NCBI RefSeq assembly: GCF_900100185.1
Contig: NZ_FNEN01000017.1
Coordinates: 1 to 49,286 of the forward strand
From: Natribacillus halophilus
GTDB lineage: Bacteria; Bacillota; Bacilli; Bacillales; Marinococcaceae
Length of the DNA stretch: 49,286 nucleotides
Direction of reading: 5' to 3'
Part shown: piece by piece, positions 7,562 through 16,964 of the stretch
Layout of the letters: each line of letters begins with the position of its first letter
How positions within the stretch are numbered: position 1 is the stretch's first letter
Position numbers and translations under genes: made by a program
Notes under the pieces: generated by a model
What the model saw: the letters and a program-made list of their open reading frames with translations, nothing else
What the model was told of the DNA's origin: nothing
The model's database searches: none

Positions 7562-9049
7562 ATGGTGGAAATATTTGAAGCGCTTGGTGAAGTTTTGACC
7601 TTACATTCACTATTGTTTTTGTTGGTCGGGTGTGTGGTAGGGATTTTATTTGGGGTTATTCCAGGATTAACAGCAACGATGGGTTTAGCCCTTATTTTAC
7701 CATTTACATTCGCTCTAGAACCGACCCATGGTTTAATCTTATTGATGGGGATGTATGTAGGAGGAATTTCTGGTGGGTTGGTGGCTGCTACTTTGTTAGG
7801 GATTCCGGGTACACCTTCATCAATTGCCACAACTTTTGATGCATATCCTATGTCGAAAAATGGAGAGCCCGTGAGAGCAATGGGGATAGGAATAGGGGCA
7901 TCGGTCATTGGCGGTACTGTTGGTTTCATTTTTCTTATCTTTTTGTCCCCTATTATTGCGCAATTTGCAGTACAACTCACTCCTGCTGATTTTGCTTCAT
8001 TGATCTTACTATCACTGTCATTAATAGCGGTTTTATCAGCGGATAATATGATCAAAGGTATCACTGCTGGAGTTCTAGGAGTAGGGGTATCATTGGTTGG
8101 CTTTGCACCTATTGATGGTACAGCTCGTCTCACTTTTGGCTCAATACAAATGCAAGCAGGAGTAGAAATCCTACCGCTTATTATGGGTCTTTTTGCGGTA
8201 GCCATTATTCATTCGGAAGTACAGAATGATCAAGTCATAGAAGATATTAACTTGAAAGTGAAGGGAATGGCTGTTTCTTTAAAGGAAGTTGTTAAAAATA
8301 AATTTAACTTACTGCGATCAACTTTAATCGGTGTAGGTTTAGGAATACTCCCAGGTATGGGGAGTGGAGCCTCTAATCTAATTGCTTACGCACAAACCAA
8401 GCAATATTCAAGAAGTCCTGAAAAATTTGGGAAAGGGGTTCCAGAGGGCATCTACTCTGCTGAATCCTCGAATAACTCAGCACTTGGGGGGGCGTTAATC
8501 CCGATGTTAACATTGGGCATCCCAGGTGACGCTGTAACTGCGTTGCTTTTAGGGGGATTGATAATACATGGGATTCAGCCTGGGCCATTATTAATGGCAG
8601 AAAATCCTGAAATTGTAAATGTGGTTTATTGGGGGTTCTTTTTCTCTATTCTTTTAGTTTTTGTATTACAATTGTTAGGGTTACGTATATTTCCGAGAGT
8701 GTTGCTCATGCCAAAACAATACCTCTTTTCTTTTTTACTGGTCATGACAGTAGTAGGGACTTTCGCTATGAATCACCGTATGTTTGATGTTTGGGTAATG
8801 ATTGTTTTCGGCATAATAGGCTACATTTTGATGAAAGCAAAATATCCACTGGCTCCTTTAGTGTTAGGTTTTGTTTTAGGACCGTTATTTGAAGACTATT
8901 TTAGAAGAGCCCTGATGGATATGGAGACTCCTGTAGGTTTCCTAACAAGCCCTTTATCTGCCATTTTTCTTATATTAACTGTGTCCGTTTTATTAATTAC
9001 ATTTATTCAAGAAATAAAGAAGACACAGACGAAGAGGAAGAAAAATTAA
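7562..9049 (+). CDS. tctA: TctA-type large permease subunit
   Basis: A 495-residue polytopic membrane protein with about eleven or twelve hydrophobic segments. The hallmark glycine- and proline-rich stretches are present: GVIPGLTATMGLALILPFTF near residue 32, LLGIPGTPSSIATTFDAYPM near 80, and the second internal repeat GLGILPGMGSGASNLIAY near 260 with ALIPMLTLGIPGDAVTALLL near 310. These identify TctA of the tripartite tricarboxylate transporter family, a secondary carrier that works with the binding protein. It follows tctB by twenty bases and has a GAAAGGA site. Confidence 0.92.
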   Translation: MVEIFEALGEVLTLHSLLFLLVGCVVGILFGVIPGLTATMGLALILPFTFALEPTHGLILLMGMYVGGISGGLVAATLLGIPGTPSSIATTFDAYPMSKNGEPVRAMGIGIGASVIGGTVGFIFLIFLSPIIAQFAVQLTPADFASLILLSLSLIAVLSADNMIKGITAGVLGVGVSLVGFAPIDGTARLTFGSIQMQAGVEILPLIMGLFAVAIIHSEVQNDQVIEDINLKVKGMAVSLKEVVKNKFNLLRSTLIGVGLGILPGMGSGASNLIAYAQTKQYSRSPEKFGKGVPEGIYSAESSNNSALGGALIPMLTLGIPGDAVTALLLGGLIIHGIQPGPLLMAENPEIVNVVYWGFFFSILLVFVLQLLGLRIFPRVLLMPKQYLFSFLLVMTVVGTFAMNHRMFDVWVMIVFGIIGYILMKAKYPLAPLVLGFVLGPLFEDYFRRALMDMETPVGFLTSPLSAIFLILTVSVLLITFIQEIKKTQTKRKKN

Positions 9050-9092
9050 CTTAAAGTTATATATTCTATATCAATGGGGGGGAATAAAACGT

Positions 9093-9863
9093 ATGAGCAA
9101 TATTAGGCTTGATAAATTAACTCGTCAACAGATCAATGAGATTACTCGGGATTCTATTGTTGTTCTACCAATTGGGGCTACGGAACAGCATGGGCCACAC
9201 TTACCGTTATCTGTAGATAATTTAATAATAACTGAAGTTGCTAAAAGAGCATGTTTACAATTAAAAAATGAACTTCAAATATATTCAGCACCAGTTATTA
9301 ATTATGGAAATTCGCATCACCACTTGCCTTATCCTGCCTTATCACTTTCGAGTGAAACAGTATTACAGGTTTTGAAAGATTTACTAAGGTCACTGGCAAT
9401 TACTGGTTTTCAAAAAATCATGATTCTTAATTCTCACGGAGGTAACGACGAAGCTCTGAGAATAGCAACAAGAGACATTAGCAGAGAAGAGCAAATTTGT
9501 ATTGGTGCAGCATCCTATTGGAGTCTTTCTTGGGATTCATTAGCAAATGCAGAGGCATTGTACAGCGGTAGAGTGCCTGGACATGCCGGGGGTTTTGAAA
9601 CCTCCTTAATGCTTGCTCTTGCTCCTGAGGAAGTTCAATTAGACAATCTTCCGGATAAATGGAAACATGAAATTCCCCCCTCCCAAAAGCAAACGTCAAA
9701 ACGATTGTTTATTCAAAAGCCAGGTCAAAGTGTTGGGAAGGAAGGGATTAGTGATGATGCAAGCCAAGCCTCTAAAGATAAAGGCGAACAATTCCTTGAA
9801 ATTATTGTAAAAGATGTTTGTCACTCTATTAAACTATTCAACAATCAGTGTATAAAAGAGTAA
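9093..9863 (+). CDS. Creatininase-family amidohydrolase
   Basis: A 256-residue metal-dependent hydrolase. The motif LPIGATEQHGPHLPLSVD supplies E31, H33 and D42; LNSHGGND supplies H115; and GHAGGFETS supplies E169. Together these are the metal and catalytic residues of the creatininase fold, which includes creatinine amidohydrolase and the lactam-forming MftE group. Within a sugar-acid or hydroxy-acid cluster it may open a lactam, amide or lactone form of the substrate. That role is inferred only from position. The gene stands inside the operon between the transporter and the third enolase-superfamily gene. Confidence 0.82.
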   Translation: MSNIRLDKLTRQQINEITRDSIVVLPIGATEQHGPHLPLSVDNLIITEVAKRACLQLKNELQIYSAPVINYGNSHHHLPYPALSLSSETVLQVLKDLLRSLAITGFQKIMILNSHGGNDEALRIATRDISREEQICIGAASYWSLSWDSLANAEALYSGRVPGHAGGFETSLMLALAPEEVQLDNLPDKWKHEIPPSQKQTSKRLFIQKPGQSVGKEGISDDASQASKDKGEQFLEIIVKDVCHSIKLFNNQCIKE

Positions 9864-9938
9864 TGAATTGAGTTTAAATATAAATAATCAATACACTCAT
9901 TCGAAGTAATTAAATATACATAGTTAGGAGACCAAAAC

Positions 9939-11066
9939 ATGATAATCGAAGAGATTAAAGTATTCCCATATCAAGCTCATAGGGTATATAAAACGATCAC
10001 AGCAGATTTAGGTGGGGTACCCAAAGACAAGAATGGCATAGATGTTTCTAATTTTTATCTTGTAGAAATGACGACAAATGAAGGGTATAAAGGATATGGT
10101 GAAGTATCTGATGTACCTGACTACATGACTCTACCTAAAAAAGCCCATTTAAATGCCAAGTCACTAGAGAAGTATTTATCTAATCAGTTTATGGGGATGA
10201 ATGTTTGGAACTTTGAGGAAATACTTTCTCATTTCCCGCATAAAGAGACAGTGGACAAGAGAACAGATGGTACAGTGTATGATATTTTAGGGTGTGGAAT
10301 TGACAACGCATTACTGGATCTATTAGGAAAAAAATTAAAAACACCTGTCTATAATTTATTAGGAGGCAAGAAAAGGGAATCAGTGCCTGTATCTTGGGTT
10401 GTATATATTCGAGATATTTCATTATTGGAAGATGAAATTCGTAAAAAAGTTTATGAAGGGTTTAAGGCCTTCAAATTAAAGGTAGGGCTTGATGAACATG
10501 ATGATGAGGAACGCTTACGTATTATTAGGGAAGTTGCTGGTGATCAAGCTACTATTAAATTAGACGCTAACTCTGGTTGGACTTATGATCAAGCCGTTCA
10601 AAATTTAAAAAGACTTAAGAAATATAACCCTGATGGAGTGGAAACGCCCATTGCTTATTTAGATGTAGAAGGAAAGGCTAAATTGAGAAAGCAAATAGAT
10701 ATTCCCATCATTGAGCATGCCCATGATCTGTCTTTTGCCTTTGATTTGGTGTCTCATCGGGCGGTAGATGTATTTAATTTATCAACGGTTGGATCGGGAG
10801 GGATTTGGAAATCAAAGAAAATAATGACAATTGCTGAAGGAGAAGGAGTGCCGTGCCTACTTGGTAGCACAATAGAAACTGGATTGGGGACAGCGGCGCA
10901 ATTGCAACTTGGAGCTAATAGTGATTTACTTACATGGCCTTCTGATTTAGTTGGCCCAAAAATGTACACTGAAGAATTCATTACATTACCTCATCAATGG
11001 AAAGACAATCAGATATTAATTCCCCAAGGAGGTGGTTTAGGTGTAATTCCTGAACTGAATAAATAA
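9939..11066 (+). CDS. Enolase-superfamily enzyme with canonical KxK motif
   Basis: A 375-residue mandelate racemase/muconate lactonizing-type enzyme. The second-strand base motif is K179-L-K181 (AFKLKVG), and metal ligands are D209 (IKLDANSGW), E235 (GVETP) and E259 (PIIEHAHD). The sixth strand (DVFNLSTVGSGG) lacks the lysine of true muconate cycloisomerases and dipeptide epimerases, so the exact reaction is open; an acid-sugar or hydroxyproline-type dehydratase is possible. It differs clearly from the two RxY proteins of the same operon and is the member most likely to carry out standard alpha-proton abstraction. Confidence 0.82.
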   Translation: MIIEEIKVFPYQAHRVYKTITADLGGVPKDKNGIDVSNFYLVEMTTNEGYKGYGEVSDVPDYMTLPKKAHLNAKSLEKYLSNQFMGMNVWNFEEILSHFPHKETVDKRTDGTVYDILGCGIDNALLDLLGKKLKTPVYNLLGGKKRESVPVSWVVYIRDISLLEDEIRKKVYEGFKAFKLKVGLDEHDDEERLRIIREVAGDQATIKLDANSGWTYDQAVQNLKRLKKYNPDGVETPIAYLDVEGKAKLRKQIDIPIIEHAHDLSFAFDLVSHRAVDVFNLSTVGSGGIWKSKKIMTIAEGEGVPCLLGSTIETGLGTAAQLQLGANSDLLTWPSDLVGPKMYTEEFITLPHQWKDNQILIPQGGGLGVIPELNK

Positions 11067-11192
11067 AAATAGAACAATAACATGGAAAGGTTAACTTAAA
11101 TGTAAACTTTACCAAATGTAAACAGAGGTTTGATCTTTAAAAATTATTTACACTCGATAACTTTAGTAATTTTGAATAATAAGGGAGTAGAT

Positions 11193-12641
11193 ATGCATAT
11201 GACTAATGTTTACGAAGCCTACAGTGTCATTAACGGGAAGCAGCAAGATGGAGGAGCAACAACGATTTACAATCCTTCAAATCTATCCGAACATGTCGGT
11301 ATTCTTCATGATGTTTCTAGTCCTGTCGTCGAAGAAGCGACGGAAGCAGCTAAACACGCTCAACAAGCATGGGCTTCCCTGTCCGGATTGAAAAAAGGGG
11401 CCACGTTAGAAAATTTGGCTGTAAAATTAGAAGAAAACAAAGAGGATATCGCTACCTTGGCCAGCTCTGAAATGGGGAAACCGATCAAGGAAATGAAAGG
11501 CGAAGTGGCCAGGGGCGTCCAATTGTTACGCTATTACGCCGCTGAAGGGAGTCGTTCGGATGGGGATGTTATCCCTGCTGCGGATCCTCAAGTCCACCAG
11601 TATTCCAAACGAGTGCCCCTCGGTGTCGTAGGGGTGATTACCCCTTGGAATTTTCCTGTTGCAATCCCTATCTGGAAAATAGCACCTGCTTTGATTTGTG
11701 GGAATGCTGTTGTTTGGAAACCGGCCAAACAAGCAGCCCTTACAGCATCCAAAATCATGGATGTTTTCCAAGAGGTGTTACCCGCCGGACTGATCAATAT
11801 GCTGATTGGTTCAGGCAGCCAACTAGGGAATACACTCCTCGAAAAAGCGACCATTGATGCCTTGAGCTTTACCGGATCGACAGCGACGGGTCTGCATGCA
11901 GCGGCGATTTGTGCCTCTCGCAACATTAAATATCAAACCGAAATGGGCGGCAAAAATGTGGCCGTTGTCCTTGACGATGCGGATCTCGATAAAACCGTCT
12001 CGGCTATCCTCAGTGGAACCTTCACATCCGCCGGTCAAAAATGCACGGCCAGCAGTCGAATCGTGGCGGAGAAAACCATTATGCCGGCCTTAAAAGATAA
12101 ACTGAAGACAGCCGTAGCGGAGCTACGCGTTGGAGAAGCGCTTGATGAGCAAAATTTCCTTGGACCGGTGTCTTCCAAAGACCAATATGAAAAGGTCAAC
12201 GGCTACATTTCATTAGCCAAAAAAGAAGCCAATGTTGTGGCAGAAACGGAGACCATCGCAAGTGATCAAGAAGGCTATTATATCCAACCGCTTATCGTAG
12301 AAGGCGTGGACGCAAACCACACGTTAGCTCAGGAGGAAGTGTTCGGACCCTTTGCGGTTCTTTTGGAAGCGGAAGATTTTGATGAAGCTATTGATATCGC
12401 TAACCACACGGATTACGGCTTGAGTGCCTCCATTTTCACCAATGATTTGAGCCGTTCTCATCAATTCCTTGAGCGTTCGGAGGCCGGGATGGTTCGGGTC
12501 AACCTCGAAACAGCGGGCGTTGAATTTCAAGCGCCTTTCGGAGGTATGAAAATGTCCAGTTCTCATACAAGGGAACAAGGTCAGGCGGCATTGGAATTCT
12601 ACAGTGAAACAAAGACATGCGCGATTAAACACAATGGATAA
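11193..12641 (+). CDS. NAD(P)-dependent aldehyde dehydrogenase (2-oxoglutarate semialdehyde type)
   Basis: A 482-residue aldehyde dehydrogenase. Residues include the cofactor region GVVGVITPWNFPVAIPIWKI, the general base in TEMGGKNVAVVLDDADL and the nucleophile in TSAGQKCTASSRIVAE. The sequence is close in layout to YcbD-like 2-oxoglutarate semialdehyde dehydrogenases, which complete the KdgD branch of aldarate breakdown. ATG 11193 follows AAGGGAG by five bases, and ATG 11199 is an alternative. The coding sequence is visibly more GC-rich than the operon before it and has its own leader of 126 bases, so it may be of separate origin. A strong hairpin follows the stop. Confidence 0.85.
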   Translation: MHMTNVYEAYSVINGKQQDGGATTIYNPSNLSEHVGILHDVSSPVVEEATEAAKHAQQAWASLSGLKKGATLENLAVKLEENKEDIATLASSEMGKPIKEMKGEVARGVQLLRYYAAEGSRSDGDVIPAADPQVHQYSKRVPLGVVGVITPWNFPVAIPIWKIAPALICGNAVVWKPAKQAALTASKIMDVFQEVLPAGLINMLIGSGSQLGNTLLEKATIDALSFTGSTATGLHAAAICASRNIKYQTEMGGKNVAVVLDDADLDKTVSAILSGTFTSAGQKCTASSRIVAEKTIMPALKDKLKTAVAELRVGEALDEQNFLGPVSSKDQYEKVNGYISLAKKEANVVAETETIASDQEGYYIQPLIVEGVDANHTLAQEEVFGPFAVLLEAEDFDEAIDIANHTDYGLSASIFTNDLSRSHQFLERSEAGMVRVNLETAGVEFQAPFGGMKMSSSHTREQGQAALEFYSETKTCAIKHNG

Positions 12642-12651
12642 CAGGTAAATC

Positions 12652-12679
12652 ACCACCGATGATTTATATCATCGGTGGT
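12652..12679 (+). terminator. Hairpin after the aldehyde dehydrogenase gene
   Basis: ACCACCGATGAT (12652-12663) pairs perfectly with ATCATCGGTGGT (12668-12679) around a four-base loop. The following TTATAGCTATTATT is only weakly T-rich. It ends the catabolic cluster and likely acts as its terminator, possibly in both directions. Confidence 0.65.
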
Positions 12680-12903
12680 TTATAGCTATTATTCTCTACC
12701 TATTCGAGCGGTTCGAACTGTTGCTCCTAATAATTCGGTTATAAATGGTAGACCTCGCAGAATCAAATCCTTATCTTTGGTCCCCATCTATTAATGAGGA
12801 ATTCTCTTCGAGTTTTTGACAAGCTTATAAAATGTTGTTTTCTTAACATTGGATTGTTCCCTCATCCTTGCATACTGTTCAACTCAGCTTTGACAGTCAT
12901 GGG

Positions 12904-14774
12904 CCCCATATTTCGCGCCCGTTCAAGCGCCCAATTTTATTTTTTAGCAGGAATTTGGCCATCTTGTATCAAAGTGCATAAGGAAGCCAAATTTTGAGGT
13001 GATCCCTGTGACTGAATCCATGGAAGACATACCGGCCTTTCAATCGGTGCGCCTCGGCTCCACCCCGGTGATTCGTCAATTGATTGAAGAAACGGGGATC
13101 ATTGAACACATTGATAAACGTTCTCCTGTCAAAAAGGAAGACTGCAATGTGCCCGTGGGCACACGGATCGCTGCTTTGATCATCAACCAATTGTCCGATC
13201 GTAAACCCCTTTTCAAGGTCGAAGAGTTCTATGAAAAACAAGATGTTGAATTGCTGTTCGGCCCAGGCGTCACCGCGCGTGATTTCAATGATGATGCGCT
13301 GGGACGAGCCTTAGACGCCCTCTATCACGCCGGGCTTGAAAAGGTTTGTATGCACAGCATCCAAGGGGTGCAAGCCTGCATGAATCTCTCATGGGAAGGG
13401 ATTCACGCGGATACCACTTCCTTTGTGTATACAGGCGCGCCCAAAAACGACCCCGATGATGATTTATTAAAAATCGTCCGTGGCCACACCAAAGACCACC
13501 GCCCGGATGTCCCGCAGATTAAATTCGGGTTGGCCACATCACCGGAGGGCGCCCCCATCTATGCCGATGTCTTAAACGGCAATCAGGATGATAAAATATG
13601 GAACGCGAAAGTCATGAAAGCTCTGAGACGCTGGTACGAGCCGGATCAGTTGGAGCAAGCGATTTTTATCGCGGACAGCGCATTGGTTACCGAAGACAAT
13701 TTAAAAACCGTCCAAGGCAACGAGGAGCAACCGGCGTTTCAATTTATATCCCGATTGCCGGAAAATTTTAAAGTGGTCCAAACACTGAAGGAAAAAGCCT
13801 TGGAGAACGATGAATGGGAAGATATTGGTCGCTTTGTCAACCGCAAAGGGGCTGCGTCTTATCACATCTATCCCGCCAAAGAGAAACTACATGGAAAAAC
13901 CTACCGGTTTCTGGTTGTTCAATCCGATGAAATGGATGGTCGGCAGAAAAAGAAGATCGACAATCGAAGGCGAAAAGCAGCGATGGTAAAAAGAGCAAAA
14001 AGAGCTGGAAAGCCGGGATTTTGCTTGTGAGGCCGATGCCGAGACTGCACTTGCCGACTTTCTCAAGCACCATCGCAAAGGTTATCATACGTTTGAAGGC
14101 ACCGTTATTCGTGAAGAGATGCCGGACAAACGCGAGAAACGCGGGCGCCCCAAAAAAGGGGAAGTGCCGTCTCCGCCGGTCACTGTCTATCGCGTCCAAT
14201 TAAAGCTGCAATCACCGTCGGAAGACACCCTCAGACAGCTTCGCAAAGAAGCGTCCATCTTTATCCTAGTCACCAATGCAGGGAACGACACGGCCTCTGA
14301 CGTGGATCTATTGAAAGGCTATAAAGGCCAGCAAACCGTGGAAAATCGCTTCCGGTTTCTCAAAGACCCCTTTTTTGTCCGGCGGCTTTTCCTGGAAAAG
14401 CCCCACCGCGTCGAAGCTTTTGCTTATGTCATGATGATGGGTATGATGATCTATGCCCTGTTCGAATACCTCATTCGCCAAAGCATGGAAACGGAAGACG
14501 AGCCCTTGAACTTGATGGGAGGCGGTGGCCGTAGAAGCCTTCGCCCGACAGGCGAAGCTGTCTTGGAACTGCTGGATACCGTCGATATTGTTCACATGGA
14601 GATCGGCGGTCAACGCCGACGGTTGTTTCCGGACAACCAAGAGCCACAGTTGGACCGAATCCTCGGTTTGTTAGGAATGGATCGGAGCGTGTATACGACA
14701 CCGATAACCTCAAAAGTTGCCGAAATCAATAGCCAGTAATGAGGAATCGGATGTCGCCCCCGCGAAATCTGGGT
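12904..14774. mobile_element. IS1634-family insertion sequence
   Basis: CCCCATATTTCGCG (12904-12917) and CGCGAAATCTGGGT (14761-14774) are imperfect terminal inverted repeats surrounding a two-frame transposase gene. The roughly 1.87 kb length fits the family. No clear target duplication was seen. The GC-rich coding DNA contrasts with the AT-rich flank. Confidence 0.65.
12999..14739 (+). pseudogene. IS1634-family transposase (DUF4277 type), frameshifted
   Basis: The N-terminal part (12999-14030, 343 residues) contains PAFQSVRLGSTPVIRQLIEE (the DUF4277-type start), then WEGIHADTTSFVYTG and IFIADSALVTEDNL, which hold the first catalytic Asp residues. Reading continues in the +1 frame from about 14010 (KELESRDFACEADAETALAD) through GYKGQQTVENRFRFLKDPFF with the catalytic Glu region, ending at 14739. 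The shift falls in a duplicated AAAAAGAGC stretch near 13988-14005, so an indel there is the likely cause. As it stands no single full-length transposase can be made without frameshifting. Confidence 0.8.
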
Positions 14775-15204
14775 TAAAAGATAAAGGGTTGTTCGCTTAA
14801 ACCGTGAAGATTTAACTGAGGAGCAACAGGGGCATTTGAAACATTGGGGATCTGTTTCTCTCCAACATTAGTCCAAGCGTTTCGATTACATCAAAAACTG
14901 CAGATGTTGTATCATGTGATGATCTTGAAGATGATCTCGATCATTTGGTGGCAGGGGGAGAGGAAGTCGTCACCTCTTCTCTGAAACCGTTTGATGATCT
15001 ACTCGATGCATTTGAAATAGGTTGACGGAAATCCTTCATTTGGCAATGTATTTTTAGAAAAATTAACATTTATTCAAGAAGGTAATCTTAAGGTGAACCT
15101 TGTACGATAAATTATTTACACAGAAAAGGATGTATACATTTTAAAAAAGAAATGCAAACGATCTTTAGAATTAATCGTCTCGGAACAACAAGGGGAACGA
15201 CAAG
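14775..15204. other. Gene-free stretch with possible transposase scraps
   Basis: No intact gene is seen. One short frame reads NREDLTEEQQGHLKHW, which is reminiscent of ISL3-type transposases, but it is broken by stops on both sides. The final part (about 15110-15200) contains the leader and ribosome binding site (AAGGGGAACG) of the next gene. Confidence 0.35.
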
Positions 15205-16614
15205 ATGAACTTAATGCTTAGATATGGTTGTACGACTAGCGTTCTTTGCTATGCGATATTGTATCTCTTGTCTTTTTTTATAGGTAAGGGATGGATGTTG
15301 CAGCTGATGTCCATGAGCGGAATGATGGCGTTGCTCTTCGTCCTGTTCCTGCTAAAACCCAAGAATAGCCCGGTTCCTTATTTTTTGACTATCGCTTCAA
15401 TATTTATCGGTTATATCACATTAGGCAACGAGTTGTGGCTGCAACTATGGGAAGGTGTACGGGAGATGAGCAGTATCATATTGCTGCTCCTCATTATCCC
15501 GATGATTAGTTGGGTGCTCCATGAAGAAAATTATATTGAAGCTTTAATCGGTTCTGCCAAAAATCTTTTAAAAACGAGCAGGCGGTTCTACACCGGTTTA
15601 ATGTTTATCACCCAATTTGTTGCCTATTTTCTTTTGTTTAGTGCCATTCCAGTACTCTTTCAATTTATTCAGGTATTGTTGAGCAACAAAAAAGGAGAAG
15701 ACTGGGAGTATTTTAAAGGTACCGCTTTATTGCGAGGTTTCGGGCTTAGCACGATTTGGGTGATCAGTATTCCCAGCGTCGTGTTCATTATTGAAAGTAC
15801 AGGCGCATCATTAGGTTTTACATTAATGCAAGGTTTTTTTATATCCATTTGTGGGATTTTGTTGTCGCTCTTGTTTATGACCATCCATGAAAAAAGAAGT
15901 GGATTGGATTATACAGGAGGTATTCTGCAAGAGCTGCACAAAAAAATGCCCGTGGATGAAACGAATTACCATCATATCTTAACGCGTGAATTTGCGTTAT
16001 TGTTCTTCACTCTTTTCGGTCCAGTATTAGTAATCAACCATTTTCTGGACTGGGGATTATTGATGATTATTTCCATGTGTGTTCTCGTTTGGTCTTGTTT
16101 TTATTATTTAATAAAAAAGAAGTGGCGTCGTGTAAGGAATCATTTTAGTCAATATTTGAAAATGGGGATCTCCCAGAAATCACAGGAACTGGGGATTATG
16201 CTCTCGGCCGGTATGTTGATTAACGTCGTTCATGCCTCTGGAGGTGGGATATGGGCCGTTGATATGATTATTAATATATCGGAATCGACCTTTCTCCATA
16301 TGTTCTGGCTGCTACCATTCCTAGTCATTTTTTTAGGATTTATCGGACTTGGCCCATTAACGGTTATGGTTCTTGTCGGTGGTATCTTTCAGGGTATTGC
16401 CTTACCTTATCCCCCCGAATTAATTGTGCTCAGCTTGACGCTGGGAAGTGCGATTACGGTCTTTTTATCTCCGTCTATCTTGCCGGTAATCGTCTTAAGT
16501 CAAGCCAATCAGTTGGCATTGTGGAAAAATGGATTAAAGTTTAATTTGGTTTATTCGTCGTTTTTTTACATTTTGGTGCAATTTTATTTGTTGGTGATAC
16601 TTTGGTTATGGTGA
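15205..16614 (+). CDS. Polytopic membrane protein of unknown function
   Basis: A 469-residue protein made mostly of hydrophobic segments, about eleven or twelve in number. Segments include WMLQLMSMSGMMALLFVLFL and LVIFLGFIGLGPLTVMVLVG, with repeated Gly/Pro breaks such as GFIGLGPLTVMVLVGGIFQG and LGSAITVFLSPSILPVIV. The two-half layout with hairpin-like Gly/Ser/Pro breaks recalls ion-transporter-superfamily carriers, but no specific family was recognised. It stands alone between the IS element and the tRNA fragment, with no partner genes that would suggest a substrate. A GC-rich hairpin lies 250 bases after its end. Confidence 0.6.
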   Translation: MNLMLRYGCTTSVLCYAILYLLSFFIGKGWMLQLMSMSGMMALLFVLFLLKPKNSPVPYFLTIASIFIGYITLGNELWLQLWEGVREMSSIILLLLIIPMISWVLHEENYIEALIGSAKNLLKTSRRFYTGLMFITQFVAYFLLFSAIPVLFQFIQVLLSNKKGEDWEYFKGTALLRGFGLSTIWVISIPSVVFIIESTGASLGFTLMQGFFISICGILLSLLFMTIHEKRSGLDYTGGILQELHKKMPVDETNYHHILTREFALLFFTLFGPVLVINHFLDWGLLMIISMCVLVWSCFYYLIKKKWRRVRNHFSQYLKMGISQKSQELGIMLSAGMLINVVHASGGGIWAVDMIINISESTFLHMFWLLPFLVIFLGFIGLGPLTVMVLVGGIFQGIALPYPPELIVLSLTLGSAITVFLSPSILPVIVLSQANQLALWKNGLKFNLVYSSFFYILVQFYLLVILWLW

Positions 16615-16868
16615 ATTTTGGATTTTAAAATAACGAGCTAAGTACGAAAAAAAGTCGCTTAATTCGATAGCTTTCATCCTCTCTAAAATTAATGATTGCT
16701 GCTCGATGTAATATTCGATAGGATCGCTGTAGCGACGCCGGGGTCACCTAATATTTACATAGTTTATTTTTCCTCGAGCAGATACATACGTGGTTTTGAG
16801 TGCTCAATGATGTTATAGTCAACCAATTTAACAATTTCCGTTGCCATTTGAGCGCATCTCAATACAAA

Positions 16869-16896
16869 GCGGGTTCCAGCTATCGCCGGAACCCGC
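16869..16896. terminator. GC-rich hairpin before the tRNA fragment
   Basis: GCGGGTTCC (16869-16877) pairs with GGAACCCGC (16888-16896), extended by three more positions with one mismatch, around a short loop. A T-rich stretch (TAAGTTTTTAA) follows about ten bases later on the plus strand. It could terminate the membrane-protein transcript. Confidence 0.45.
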
Positions 16897-16914
16897 ATCA
16901 TGTAAGTTTTTAAC

Positions 16915-16964
16915 TGGAGCTTCCTACCGGACTCGAACCGGTGACCTCATCCTTACCATTGATG
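16915..16964 (-). tRNA. 3' fragment of tRNA-Thr (anticodon GGT)
   Basis: Read on the minus strand: a damaged anticodon stem (CATCA/GGATG), loop ATGGTAA with anticodon GGT, a five-base variable loop, TpsiC arm ACCGG-TTCGAGT-CCGGT, acceptor strand AGGAAGC, discriminator T and encoded CCA. The 5' half (D arm and the GCTTCCT acceptor strand) is absent upstream. It is therefore not a functional gene but the typical scar left when an element integrates into the 3' half of a tRNA gene. Confidence 0.72.

Noticed and set aside
7447-8205. Minus-strand open frame of 252 codons
   Set aside because: It is antisense to tctB/tctA. The composition (Pro/Ile/Thr-rich, low complexity) is what an antisense of a membrane protein gives.
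13988-14030. Programmed ribosomal frameshift in the IS1634-type transposase
   Set aside because: The shift is +1 and lacks the A6G-type -1 slippery heptamer and a clear stimulatory structure; an indel is simpler.
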